Shown: positions 1 to 8,242 of the stretch, in pieces
How the letters are laid out: the number at the start of each line of letters is the position of its first letter
How positions within the stretch are numbered: position 1 is the stretch's first letter
DNA from: Clostridiales bacterium UBA1446
Lineage (GTDB): Bacteria; Bacillota; Clostridia; Oscillospirales; Oscillospiraceae
Length of the DNA: 10,284 nucleotides
Direction of reading: 5' to 3'
Assembly: GCA_002329245.1 (NCBI GenBank)
Contig: DCTG01000183.1
Coordinates: 376-10,659, forward strand
Made by a program: the position numbers and the translations under genes
Notes under the pieces: model-generated
Seen by the model: only the letters and a program-made list of their open reading frames with translations
What the model was told of the DNA's origin: nothing
Databases searched by the model: none

Positions 1-1
1 C

Positions 2-1102
2 GATTACCACAGGGAACGCCCGGTCAGGCGCGCGAAGGCGGTCAGTCTCTATCAGTTCGAGGGGCTTGGACGGGAAGCGGTTGCCGAGGCGTCGGCAGGC
101 GACATCATCGCCCTGTCCGGCATACCGGACATCACCATCGGCGATACCATTTGCGATCCGGAGGCGGCGGAGCCGCTTCCCTTTGTCAAGATCTCGGATC
201 CGACGATGGAAATGACGATTTCCGTCAACGACTCCCCCTTCGCGGGACGGGAAGGGAAATACGTCACCTCAAGGAACCTGCGGGATCGGCTTTTCCGGGA
301 GACGCTTAAGGACGTTTCGCTCCGCGTCTCCGAGACGGAAAGCACGGAAGCGTTCAACGTGGCGGGACGCGGAGAGATGCACCTGTCCATCCTGATTGAA
401 ACGATGCGCAGGGAAGGGTACGAGTTTCAGGTTTCTCCGCCGCGCGTGCTGTATAAGACCATTGACGGCGTACTCTGCGAGCCGATGGAGCGGTTGGTGG
501 CAGACGTGCCGGAGGCGGCCGTCGGCGCGGTGATTGAAAAGGTCAGCGCGCGCAAGGGTGAGCTCACGGAAATGAATCCGATGGGAAGCAGGATGCGGAT
601 TGCTTTTTCAGTTCCCTCCCGCGGATTATTCGGATACAGAAACGAATTTTTAACGGATACGCGGGGCGAAGGGATTATGGCCTCCGTATTTGACGGATAC
701 GCCCCCGTAAAGGGGGAGGTGGTCCGCAGGAACACGGGAGCGCTTGTGGCCTTCGAGACCGGCGAGGCGGTCACCTACGGTTTATATAACGCGCAGGAGC
801 GCGGCGCCCTGTTTATCGGCCCCGGCACGGATGTTTACGCCGGAATGATCGTAGGCGTTGCCTCCAAGCCGGAGGATATTACCGTCAATGTCTGCAAGAA
901 AAAGCAGCTGACCAACATGCGGGCGGCCGGAAGCGACGACGCGCTGCGTTTGACGCCTCCCAAAATCTTAAGCTTAGAACAGTGCCTCGAGTTCTTGGCG
1001 GACGACGAACTGCTTGAGGTCACGCCGGAGCATCTGCGGCTGCGAAAGCGGCTGCTCGACCACGCCGCGCGGATGCGCCAGCTCAAGAGCGGAAAAAGTT
1101 AA
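2..1102 (+). CDS. typA: Ribosome-associated GTPase TypA/BipA, C-terminal part (5' end outside window)
   Basis: The frame is open from base 2 and gives 366 residues. TypA is usually about 610 residues, so the GTPase domain and part of domain II lie to the left of the window. TypA/BipA is an EF-G-like translational GTPase that binds the ribosome and supports 50S assembly and growth under stress. Visible family signatures are VNDSPFAGREGKYVTSR, AGRGEMHLSILIETMRREGY (the EF-G domain III-like region), PSRGLFGYRNEFLTDTRGEG (domain V) and, in the BipA-specific C-terminal domain, KKKQLTNMRAAGSDD followed by LRLTPPK. That last domain is known to contact the ribosomal A site. The reading frame is intact to its TAA. 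The gene converges on the thiolase gene and is followed within 10 bp by a strong hairpin. Identity is very secure; the start cannot be seen. Confidence 0.96.
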   Translation, partial: DYHRERPVRRAKAVSLYQFEGLGREAVAEASAGDIIALSGIPDITIGDTICDPEAAEPLPFVKISDPTMEMTISVNDSPFAGREGKYVTSRNLRDRLFRETLKDVSLRVSETESTEAFNVAGRGEMHLSILIETMRREGYEFQVSPPRVLYKTIDGVLCEPMERLVADVPEAAVGAVIEKVSARKGELTEMNPMGSRMRIAFSVPSRGLFGYRNEFLTDTRGEGIMASVFDGYAPVKGEVVRRNTGALVAFETGEAVTYGLYNAQERGALFIGPGTDVYAGMIVGVASKPEDITVNVCKKKQLTNMRAAGSDDALRLTPPKILSLEQCLEFLADDELLEVTPEHLRLRKRLLDHAARMRQLKSGKS

Positions 1103-1111
1103 GGCAATGAG

Positions 1112-1145
1112 AAAGGAAGGCGCGGCTTTTGCCGCGCCTTCCTTT
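1112..1145. terminator. Bidirectional intrinsic terminator between typA and thiolase
   Basis: A perfect 15-bp inverted repeat, AAAGGAAGGCGCGGC and its complement, encloses a TTTT loop. It starts 9 bases after the typA stop and ends 23 bases before the thiolase stop on the other strand. The outer stem is A-rich on the left and T-rich on the right (CCTTCCTTTGTCTT on the plus strand), so it can serve typA well. By symmetry it can also serve the convergent thiolase transcript. Confidence 0.85.
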
Positions 1146-1168
1146 GTCTTATCCGCTTATGGATGCTG

Positions 1169-2341
<1,173 letters not shown>

Positions 2342-2351
2342 GCTTATACTG

Positions 2352-2357
2352 ACCTCC
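2352..2357 (-). promoter_or_regulatory. Ribosome binding site of the thiolase gene
   Basis: GGAGGT on the minus strand lies 10 bases before the ATG at 2341. It decides the start over the longer upstream frame. Confidence 0.8.
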
Positions 2358-2426
2358 AGTTTTATTCTCGGGGTCTGTTTTTCCCTGCGATGCCGGGGGA
2401 AAGGCCCCGGTTTAGTACACAAAAAG

Positions 2427-2455
2427 ATTATATACCCCCGTCTGAGCCCCGTCAA
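2427..2455 (-). promoter_or_regulatory. Sigma-A promoter of the thiolase gene
   Basis: On the minus strand TTGACG (2455-2450), a 17-base spacer and a perfect TATAAT (2432-2427) make a near-consensus housekeeping promoter. Transcription would start near 2420 and leave a leader of about 80 bases. The leader contains a 6-bp GC hairpin, CCGGGG/CCCCGG, at 2393-2410. The strength of the boxes suggests high expression. Confidence 0.82.
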
Positions 2456-2523
2456 CCGTTCAAGTGCAGCTTTTTATGCATGATATAGGAAAAGAGTTGG
2501 CAAAAAGTCCGATAAAAAGTATT

Positions 2524-2542
2524 CAAAATGCATAAGGCGGGA
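2524..2542. repeat. Copy 1 of a 19-bp imperfect direct repeat
   Basis: This is one copy of CAAAAYGCRTAAGGCGGGA; the other is at 6783-6801 with 17 of 19 positions identical. Both copies are intergenic and lie between the terminator of one minus-strand unit and the promoter of the next. The core TAAGGCGGG occurs a third time at 5998-6006, before addB. Confidence 0.5.
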
Positions 2543-2553
2543 GATTGCCCGCC
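2536..2553 (-). terminator. Possible back-up terminator downstream of addB
   Basis: GGCGGG and CCCGCC form a 6-bp all-GC stem with a 6-base loop. On the minus strand it is followed by TTATGCATTTT, a T-rich but broken tract. It lies about 60 bases beyond the better addB terminator and before the thiolase promoter. It may insulate the two units, or it may only be a stem in spacer DNA. Confidence 0.4.
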
Positions 2554-2613
2554 CGCGGAATACCTGAGATCGGCAGACCATCTTTCAATAAGCTGAAGCA
2601 AAGAAAAAGGGTC

Positions 2614-2647
2614 GCCTCCCCGGCGGTATAAAAGATTGCGGGGAGGC
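2614..2647 (-). terminator. Intrinsic terminator of addB
   Basis: On the minus strand GCCTCCCC and GGGGAGGC form an 8-bp stem with an 18-base loop, followed after GACCC by TTTTTCTTT. It begins 2 bases past the addB TGA. It ends the addB transcript, so no further gene such as addA is expected on it. Confidence 0.7.
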
Positions 2648-2649
2648 CC

Positions 2650-5600
2650 TCAGACGTTTTCCCAGAATTCGGTGTGCTTCACCGGGTACAAATACCGGCG
2701 TTTGTCCTCGCCCGTACTTTCGTCAAAATGGCAGGCGTCCCTGAAGTCGCAGAAGGCGCAGGCGCTTTGCCGTTCGTTCTTATACCAGGGGTCCGCGCTG
2801 ATGTTCCCTTTGCCCAGTTCGCGGCAGATATCCCGCAAAATGGTGTTTACATGCCTGTGCAGTTTGCCGAGCTGTGCCGCACTGACCAGAGCCTCGCCGG
2901 ATATCCGGCCGGTTTTTTCGCTGATATGGACGGGGAGGAAACGAAATCCGCCTTCTCCGGGGGATTCCATCGCGCCAATGATATCCGGATCGTCGAGAAC
3001 CAGGCCTTTTCGGCGAAGTTCCCGATCTGCGGATCTGCGCAGCTCTTCCTGGGTCATATCCCGGCCTCCGCGAACGATAAAGTCCCGCGCGGGAAGGTAA
3101 AGCACGCCGGCCGGAATGATTTCCCGCTGGTAAAGCGCGCTGCCCTTCTCTCCGAGGGTGAACAGGTAAAGGAGCATCTGGAGGCCCAGACCGTGCCAGA
3201 TGTCGGTCAGATCGAACGGCTTTTCTCCGGTTTTATAATCCACGACCCGAAGGAAAAGCTTATCGTCTTTCACATAGCCGTCGACCCGGTCCACGAATCC
3301 GCTGATGCTGACCGTGACGCCGTCCGCCGTAAAAGTGACCGGCGGGAGATCGCCGTTTGCCCCGAATCCAAGCTCAAAGGAAATCGGGGTGAACGCGGAA
3401 GAGCGCAGTTCGGTCACTGAATTGGAAACCATCGCGTGGACCGTTTTGTGCAGCCGCTTGTAGAGATACCGGAAACGGGCGGATTGATTGTCCAGGCCGC
3501 CAAGCTGCTCCTCCGCGTACCGCCGGATATATTCGTCCGTCAGCGCGCAGTAAAGCTCGTCCGAAGTTTCGCGGATGCCCGCTCCTTTCGCCGCGTCGCG
3601 CAGCACGTTCTCCAAAACGAAGTGGATAAACGTTCCGATCTGAGGCGCGTCGAGAGAGGCGGGGCTTCGGGGCTTCGCCTTCAGTCCGTACCGCATGAAA
3701 TAGGCAAAATGGCAGGACTTATACTGGTCTAGGCGCGAAGCGGAAAACTGCACGTTTTTGCCGTAAAGCCGGTCGGAGGCTTGGGGAGAAAGCGCGCCGC
3801 GCCTGCCGGCAAGCGCCGCCCGGATACTGTTTGCCGCTGCTGCATATTCCGGCCGCCCGGCCAAAGCGTCTAAAACGCCGCCGTCGTCCGCTCCCGCGAA
3901 GATGCGGCGGGCGGCCCATTCCAGCGCGGGCAGGGGAGAGGCGGTCCGGTAGCTGCCGTCAAGCTCGCGCTCCCGTTTGGGCGTCAGCCCGGGGAAAAGC
4001 TTCTGCAACTGAGCCTGCAGGAGGGAAGGACGAAGGACGGTTCCGTCCGCGCTGCCGGCGGGCCGGCTGATAAAAAGGCCCGATTCCGGAGCGGTGCAGG
4101 CATTCCGGATCGTCCACAGCTCGCGGAAAATCTGCTCTTCGGACTGCAGTTTCATCGGAAGTCCCATGCCGGCCAACAAAGCGCGGTCTTCCTCTGAAAG
4201 AAGGCCGGGCGGCGTCACAATCCGGGGAATGGCGGTATCCGTCGCGCCGAGCAGCAGCAGGTGTTTCATCGGACGGAAGCATACGCGGCTCGGTTCTCCC
4301 GCGCTCACCTGATCCAAGGAGGCGGGAATGGATCCGACGTCATATTGGGTAAGCAGCAGGGAGAAAAGGTCCGCGAAGGAACTTAAATCCATTGGGGTAT
4401 CTCCCAATATATCCACGCATTGATCGAGCGCGTCGCAGAGAATATCCCATAACTGGCCGTATTCCTGCGCCAGCTGCTGCTCTCCGGCGGCGGCAAGCTG
4501 CCGCGTCCGTTCGGAAAGCCTCTGCGGAAGATCGATTTCCTCGAGGAAGCGAAACAGGGCGGTTGCATGAGCCCGGACTGTCTCCCCGCTTCCCCCGAGA
4601 AGGCGCAGCGGCGCGCAAAGGTTCCGGCGGAGAATATTCAGCCGGGAAAGCAGCGCTTTGTCCTCCTCCTCCCAGGGCAGATTGTAGCCGCGCGGGTGCA
4701 TCGTCCAATCCGCCTCCCGCATCCATGAGGCGCCCCGGATATCCCATTTGAGCACGTAATTTTCCAGAAGGCTGCAGTCTTCCGCCGGGATTCCCGTGAG
4801 GCCGGTTTTCAGATAGCGGAACACGGCTTCGTACGTATAGTTTTCCGTCCGGACCGCCAGTGCGGAGAGAATGAGAGCCGGCACCGGCTTTTTCAGGATA
4901 TCGGTGCGGCGGCTGAAGAAGACCGGCACACCGTACCGCGCGAAAATATGCTCTATGGCGGGCGCATATTCTTCAAAGTCCGGCGCCGCCACCGCGATGT
5001 CACGGAAGCGGCATCCTTCCTCCCGCACCAGGCGGAGTATGCGCGCCGCCGCGTATTCCACTTCGGAAAACGGAGTCTCCGCCTCAAACAGTTCGATTTC
5101 CCGGAAGTCGGAGGAAAAGGGGACGGGCGGCCCGCTCAGCAGATGCCGGCGCAGGTGATTGAGCGCCGGGGAAGCGGCGCCGGAATCCGGCAAAAATTCC
5201 GTTTCCGCAGAGATTCCCTGCCTCCTTGCCATCTGCAAAAGGCTTTCGGCGGTTTTTCGAACGGTTGAAAAGATGCCGGGGCCGTCATCCGCCTCCGCGC
5301 GGTCGCATACGAGCCCTACGGTTACGGAGGAGGCCTGCCTCATCAGCTGCTGCAGAACGCGTTCCTCCTGCGCGGTAAAATCCGTAAAGCCGTCGATCCA
5401 GAAGTCGGTTCCTTGCGCAAAAGGGATCTCCCGGAGCCGTTCCGCCAGACGATCCAAACGGTCCCGCGGGTCGGAAGCGATTTTGGCGGTAACGGCGTCG
5501 TACGCTCCGAAGATGAGAGAGAGCTCCCTCAGCTTTTCGCCCTGCTTTCTCCCGGCCGACATGCCGGCCTGCAGCAGGGCTTCCGGCGGGATGCAGCAGC

Positions 5601-5982
5601 GCTTGAGTTCGTCGAAGGTATCAAGAAGCCCCTGGATAAAGGCCGCCTTTCCGGAGGGACGGTTGTACAAAGACAACTGGTCCGATACCATGGAAAGCGC
5701 CGTCTTCATCGCAAGGACCCGTCCGCCGGGATCCAACGTTCGTTCCGCCAGTCCCCCCGTCTGGGCGAAAACCCGGTTGAAAAGCCGGGTAAAGCTCAAT
5801 ACTTCCGCGTGGACGCAGATGCCGTTTCCGCCGGCGGCGCAAAGCTGCCGCTCCATTTCATGGGAAAACTGCTCGGGAACAAGAAAAAGCTGGCGCCTGC
5901 CCTTCGCCGCCCTCTCGCAGGCGCGGCGGAGCAGAACGCCGGAAAGCTGAACGCCCGTCCTGCAAAGCAGCAGCTTCAGCAT
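2650..5982 (-). CDS. addB: ATP-dependent nuclease subunit B (AddB)
   Basis: The protein has 1110 residues; Bacillus subtilis AddB has about 1160. With AddA it resects double-strand DNA ends up to Chi-like sites for homologous recombination. The N-terminus contains FLVPEQFSHEMERQL (33-47) and VLSFTRLFNRVF (61-72), then WIDGFTDFTAQEE (195-207), all typical of AddB. The C-terminal nuclease shows H787 in GTFIHFVLENVL, D898 in GFVDRVDGY, D915 and K917 in VVDYKTG, and Q935 in QMLLYL: a complete PD-(D/E)XK set. Four cysteines placed as in the family's iron-sulfur cluster are C757 (in YKSCHFAYF), C1075, C1078 and C1084 (CX2CX5C). The site aligned with the usual GRxGSGKT Walker A reads LCRTGVQLSGV, so the P-loop is missing. 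The start is supported by AAGGCGGTGA nine bases upstream. The gene follows a kinase gene by 108 bp and is not followed by addA. Confidence 0.92.
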   Translation of the reverse strand: MLKLLLCRTGVQLSGVLLRRACERAAKGRRQLFLVPEQFSHEMERQLCAAGGNGICVHAEVLSFTRLFNRVFAQTGGLAERTLDPGGRVLAMKTALSMVSDQLSLYNRPSGKAAFIQGLLDTFDELKRCCIPPEALLQAGMSAGRKQGEKLRELSLIFGAYDAVTAKIASDPRDRLDRLAERLREIPFAQGTDFWIDGFTDFTAQEERVLQQLMRQASSVTVGLVCDRAEADDGPGIFSTVRKTAESLLQMARRQGISAETEFLPDSGAASPALNHLRRHLLSGPPVPFSSDFREIELFEAETPFSEVEYAAARILRLVREEGCRFRDIAVAAPDFEEYAPAIEHIFARYGVPVFFSRRTDILKKPVPALILSALAVRTENYTYEAVFRYLKTGLTGIPAEDCSLLENYVLKWDIRGASWMREADWTMHPRGYNLPWEEEDKALLSRLNILRRNLCAPLRLLGGSGETVRAHATALFRFLEEIDLPQRLSERTRQLAAAGEQQLAQEYGQLWDILCDALDQCVDILGDTPMDLSSFADLFSLLLTQYDVGSIPASLDQVSAGEPSRVCFRPMKHLLLLGATDTAIPRIVTPPGLLSEEDRALLAGMGLPMKLQSEEQIFRELWTIRNACTAPESGLFISRPAGSADGTVLRPSLLQAQLQKLFPGLTPKRERELDGSYRTASPLPALEWAARRIFAGADDGGVLDALAGRPEYAAAANSIRAALAGRRGALSPQASDRLYGKNVQFSASRLDQYKSCHFAYFMRYGLKAKPRSPASLDAPQIGTFIHFVLENVLRDAAKGAGIRETSDELYCALTDEYIRRYAEEQLGGLDNQSARFRYLYKRLHKTVHAMVSNSVTELRSSAFTPISFELGFGANGDLPPVTFTADGVTVSISGFVDRVDGYVKDDKLFLRVVDYKTGEKPFDLTDIWHGLGLQMLLYLFTLGEKGSALYQREIIPAGVLYLPARDFIVRGGRDMTQEELRRSADRELRRKGLVLDDPDIIGAMESPGEGGFRFLPVHISEKTGRISGEALVSAAQLGKLHRHVNTILRDICRELGKGNISADPWYKNERQSACAFCDFRDACHFDESTGEDKRRYLYPVKHTEFWENV

Positions 5983-5988
5983 GATGAT

Positions 5989-6005
5989 TCACCGCCTTAA
6001 GGCGG
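5989..6005 (-). promoter_or_regulatory. addB ribosome binding site inside a palindrome
   Basis: On the minus strand the site AAGGCGGTGA (5998-5989) precedes the addB ATG. The perfect 14-base palindrome CCGCCTTAAGGCGG at 5992-6005 overlaps it. In RNA, CCGCC could pair with the GGCGG of the site across a TTAA loop and hide it. The ribosome binding site is clear; control by folding is inference. Confidence 0.55.
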
Positions 6006-6090
6006 GGGGAATTGCAAATCCGCCCCGGCCCGTTATAAATTGCTTCGCCCGTTGCCTGTCCTGAAACTTGCGCCTTTGCCCCCATCCGGT

Positions 6091-6711
6091 TCAAAGCGCG
6101 GCGCTTCTCATTTCGGCAAACCGGCGGATAAGCTCCACCGAGTTTTCAATCCCGATCGCGCCGCTGTCGATACAAAGATGATAATTGGCAGCGGCTCCCC
6201 AGCGCGTATCCGTGTATCTTTCGTGATAGAGCGCCCGTTTTTTATCCGTTTTCAATATCGTCTTCTCGGCCGTGTCCGAAGTCAGGCCATAGTATTGCAC
6301 GGCCCGCTTTACGCGGTTTGCTAAGGAAGCATGGATAAAGATATGGATTGCATTCGGATGATTACGCAGGATGTAATCCGCGCACCGGCCGATAATGACG
6401 CAGGGGCCTTTGTCGGCGGCTTCTCGGATGACCTGAAACTGAGCTAAAAAAATCTTATCCTGCGGGGACATCGGGGGAAGGGACTCCTGCATCTGCAGAT
6501 GACCGGCCGGTCCGGCGTAAAACAGCTGACCGGAAGGCTGTTCCTCTAACTTTTCCATGAATTGCGCCGAAAAGCCGCATCGCTCCGCCGCCAGTTGAAT
6601 GATCTCCCGGTCGTAGAACGGAAGCTCCAACGATTCGGCGAGAAGCCGGCCGATATAGCGGCCGCCGCTGCCGTATTGGCGGCTGATGGTAAAAATGCAG
6701 TTTCGTTTCAG
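6091..6711 (-). CDS. Cytidylate kinase-like family protein, apparent non-AUG start
   Basis: From a CTG at 6711 the product has 206 residues, the usual size of this P-loop kinase family (cytidylate kinase-2 like). Residues 6-22 read IFTISRQYGSGGRYIGR, the nucleotide-binding loop expected at the extreme N-terminus. LPFYDREIIQLAAERCG follows, then CVIIGRCADYILR, the arginine-rich lid DKKRALYHERYTDTRWG, and NYHLCIDSGAIG near the end. The family probably phosphorylates a nucleoside monophosphate or related small molecule; its true substrate is generally not established. No ATG exists in frame: an in-frame stop lies at 6744-6742, and the first ordinary alternative start, TTG at 6630, would remove the P-loop. 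A GGGGGG run (6723-6718) six bases before the CTG could act as ribosome binding site. ATT at 6717 or a sequencing frameshift are alternatives. It likely leads a two-gene transcript with addB. Confidence 0.85.
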   Translation of the reverse strand: MKRNCIFTISRQYGSGGRYIGRLLAESLELPFYDREIIQLAAERCGFSAQFMEKLEEQPSGQLFYAGPAGHLQMQESLPPMSPQDKIFLAQFQVIREAADKGPCVIIGRCADYILRNHPNAIHIFIHASLANRVKRAVQYYGLTSDTAEKTILKTDKKRALYHERYTDTRWGAAANYHLCIDSGAIGIENSVELIRRFAEMRSAAL

Positions 6712-6749
6712 GATAATCCCCCCAAGCCGAAAATAGAGATCTCAACTTC

Positions 6750-6780
6750 ATTATATACTATGGGAGAGAAGAAATTGCAA
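6750..6780 (-). promoter_or_regulatory. Promoter of the kinase-addB unit
   Basis: On the minus strand TTGCAA (6780-6775) and a perfect TATAAT (6755-6750) are separated by 19 bases, longer than ideal. Transcription would start near 6743. An ATG at 6751-6749, in another frame, overlaps the -10 box and so cannot serve as the start on this transcript. Confidence 0.55.
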
Positions 6781-6782
6781 TC

Positions 6783-6801
6783 CAAAACGCGTAAGGCGGG
6801 A
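6783..6801. repeat. Copy 2 of the 19-bp imperfect direct repeat
   Basis: This copy matches 2524-2542 at 17 of 19 positions. It abuts the -35 box of the kinase promoter on its upstream side, so it could be a protein binding site. Two copies are too few to name a family. Confidence 0.5.
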
Positions 6802-6824
6802 AGAAGAGAGCGGATGCATAAAGA

Positions 6825-6853
6825 GGCGCAGACAGGGAAAACCTGTCTGCGCC
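6825..6853 (-). terminator. Terminator of the efp operon
   Basis: A perfect 12-bp stem, GGCGCAGACAGG with its complement, closes a 5-base loop. On the minus strand it is followed by TCTTTATG, a short T-rich tail. It lies about 45 bases past the stop of the zinc-ribbon gene. The tail is weak for a classic intrinsic terminator but the stem is strong. Confidence 0.72.
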
Positions 6854-6898
6854 CGCGAAAAAAGGTATCCTCGTGGAAAGAAAGGAAAGATTCAGAGG

Positions 6899-7312
6899 CT
6901 AATCGTCTTCGTCCTCATCCTCGTCTTCGCTGCACTCCGCGCAGCAGCAGTCTTCAAACTGGAGGGACAGCGTTTCCTTGCAGTTCGGGCAGACGATTTC
7001 GCCGTTGTCTAAGGCTTCGGAGTCGAGGGCTATAATTTCCTTGCAGTTGGGGCACTTGATTTCAAAAAAATCTTCCTCGTCCTCGTCTTCTTCAAACACG
7101 ACCTCTTCCACGTCCGAAAGGTCGTCGGAAAGAACGTCAATTTCCTCTCCCAATTCGGTGATTTCCTCGTCCAATTCGGATATGGAGAGTCCGATATCCT
7201 CCAAAATATCCATCATAACGGAAATGAGTTTGCTCTCCTTGGAACTTTCGGGATCCAGTCCCAAGCCTTCGGCAAGACCTTTGAGATATGCGACTTTTTC
7301 GCTGATTGTCAT
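6899..7312 (-). CDS. CD1247-type protein with zinc ribbon and acidic tail
   Basis: The 137-residue protein begins MTISEKVAYLKGLAEGLGLD, the hallmark of the CD1247 N-terminal domain found in Clostridia; its function is not established. Residues 40-80 are helical and strongly acidic (ISELDEEITELGEEIDVLSD), probably a coiled coil. A zinc ribbon follows with C87-X2-C90 and C108-X2-C111 (each CPNCKE). The tail carries C122, C123, C124 and C127 and ends in an acidic run of D and E. The ATG at 7312 has GGGGAA 7 bases upstream. It lies 42 bp behind efp with no promoter or terminator between them, so it is co-transcribed with efp. That neighbourhood suggests, but does not prove, a link to translation. 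No membrane segment or signal peptide is seen, so it is cytoplasmic. Confidence 0.85.
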   Translation of the reverse strand: MTISEKVAYLKGLAEGLGLDPESSKESKLISVMMDILEDIGLSISELDEEITELGEEIDVLSDDLSDVEEVVFEEDEDEEDFFEIKCPNCKEIIALDSEALDNGEIVCPNCKETLSLQFEDCCCAECSEDEDEDEDD

Positions 7313-7354
7313 GTTTGTTCCCCTTTCTTTTGTTCCGTTTCCGGAGCGGCGGCG

Positions 7355-7918
7355 TCAGTTTTTGCAGCGTTCAAGATATTCGCCGGAGCGGGTGTCGACG
7401 CGGATCTTATCGCCGATGTTGATAAACAGGGGCACTTTGATTTCCGCCCCGGTTTCTAAAACGGCGGGCTTCATGACGTTTGTGGCCGTGTCGCCCTTGA
7501 CGCCGGGTTCGGTATGCGTTACTTCAAGCTCTACAAAATTGGGAGGTTCCACGCCGAACACTTTTCCTTTGTATGACATCACCTTGCAGGGCATGTTCTC
7601 TTTTACAAACCGGAAATTGTCGCCGAGCAGTTTGGCGTCGAGAGGAATGAGCTCGTAGGTCTCCATATCCATGAAATAGTACAGGTTTCCGTCGTTATAG
7701 CTGTATTCCATATCCTTGCGTTCCACATAGGCATTTTCGAACTTGTCCGACGGATTGAAGGTGGTCTCGGTGACGGCGCCCGTAATCACGTTTTTCATCT
7801 TGGTCCGGACAAATGCGGCGCCCTTGCCGGGCTTCACATGCTGAAACTCCACCACCTGCATGACGTTCCCGTCAAGCTCAAAGGTAACGCCGTTCCTGAA
7901 ATCGCTGGCTGAAATCAT
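7355..7918 (-). CDS. efp: Translation elongation factor P
   Basis: The 187-residue protein has the standard EF-P length and three-domain layout. EF-P enters the ribosomal E site and helps form peptide bonds at polyproline stretches. The N-terminal domain starts [16 protein letters not shown] and carries the loop [13 protein letters not shown] with K32 at the tip, the lysine that receives 5-aminopentanol in Bacillus subtilis. The C-terminal OB domain ends with the signature [23 protein letters not shown]. The open frame begins 11 codons earlier, but the ATG at 7918 is chosen because it gives the family N-terminus and has GGGAGGA 10-11 bases upstream. The first gene of a two-gene unit. Modification enzymes for K32 are not in the window. 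Confidence 0.97.
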   Translation of the reverse strand: MISASDFRNGVTFELDGNVMQVVEFQHVKPGKGAAFVRTKMKNVITGAVTETTFNPSDKFENAYVERKDMEYSYNDGNLYYFMDMETYELIPLDAKLLGDNFRFVKENMPCKVMSYKGKVFGVEPPNFVELEVTHTEPGVKGDTATNVMKPAVLETGAEIKVPLFINIGDKIRVDTRSGEYLERCKN

Positions 7919-7928
7919 ATTCGTTAGT

Positions 7929-7935
7929 TCCTCCC
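7929..7935 (-). promoter_or_regulatory. Ribosome binding site of efp
   Basis: GGGAGGA on the minus strand lies 10 bases before the ATG at 7918. It falls inside the longer open frame, which argues for the shorter protein. Confidence 0.75.
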
Positions 7936-7972
7936 ATATGTGTGATGTCAAATATACCTATTCTTGCGCACC

Positions 7973-8001
7973 ATTTTATCTTATTCTCCCCGTTTTTGCA
8001 A
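7973..8001 (-). promoter_or_regulatory. Sigma-A promoter of the efp operon
   Basis: On the minus strand TTGCAA (8001-7996), a 17-base spacer and TAAAAT (7978-7973) are well placed, giving a leader of about 50 bases. A TATATT closer to the gene has no good -35 partner. Confidence 0.65.
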
Positions 8002-8242
8002 GATATAACAGCGGAATGTTTTCTCGCCGCCCGAACTGGGAGGATCAGAAGAATCAGGAAAATAATGGTACAATAATCGACAAATTTTGCAAATCGTCAA
8101 AATGGACCAGCAATTATTTACGTAATTACAATACTCATCTTGGGAAAAGGGGTGGATTTCAGCGGTGCGGGAAGATAAAATATAGCGCGAACCGCGGTGC
8201 GGACCGGCCGGGGTCTTGAAAGCGGCCGGTGTGGGCTGTCGT

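Noticed and set aside
5159..6000. Plus-strand frames of 263 and 195 codons opposite addB
   Set aside because: Compositionally biased (Ser/Arg or Arg/Gly-rich) antisense shadows with no ribosome binding site or recognisable domain.
6455..6751. 98-codon minus-strand frame beginning at ATG 6751
   Set aside because: Its start overlaps the -10 box and it runs out of frame with the kinase P-loop. It is kept only as evidence for the start-codon or frameshift question.
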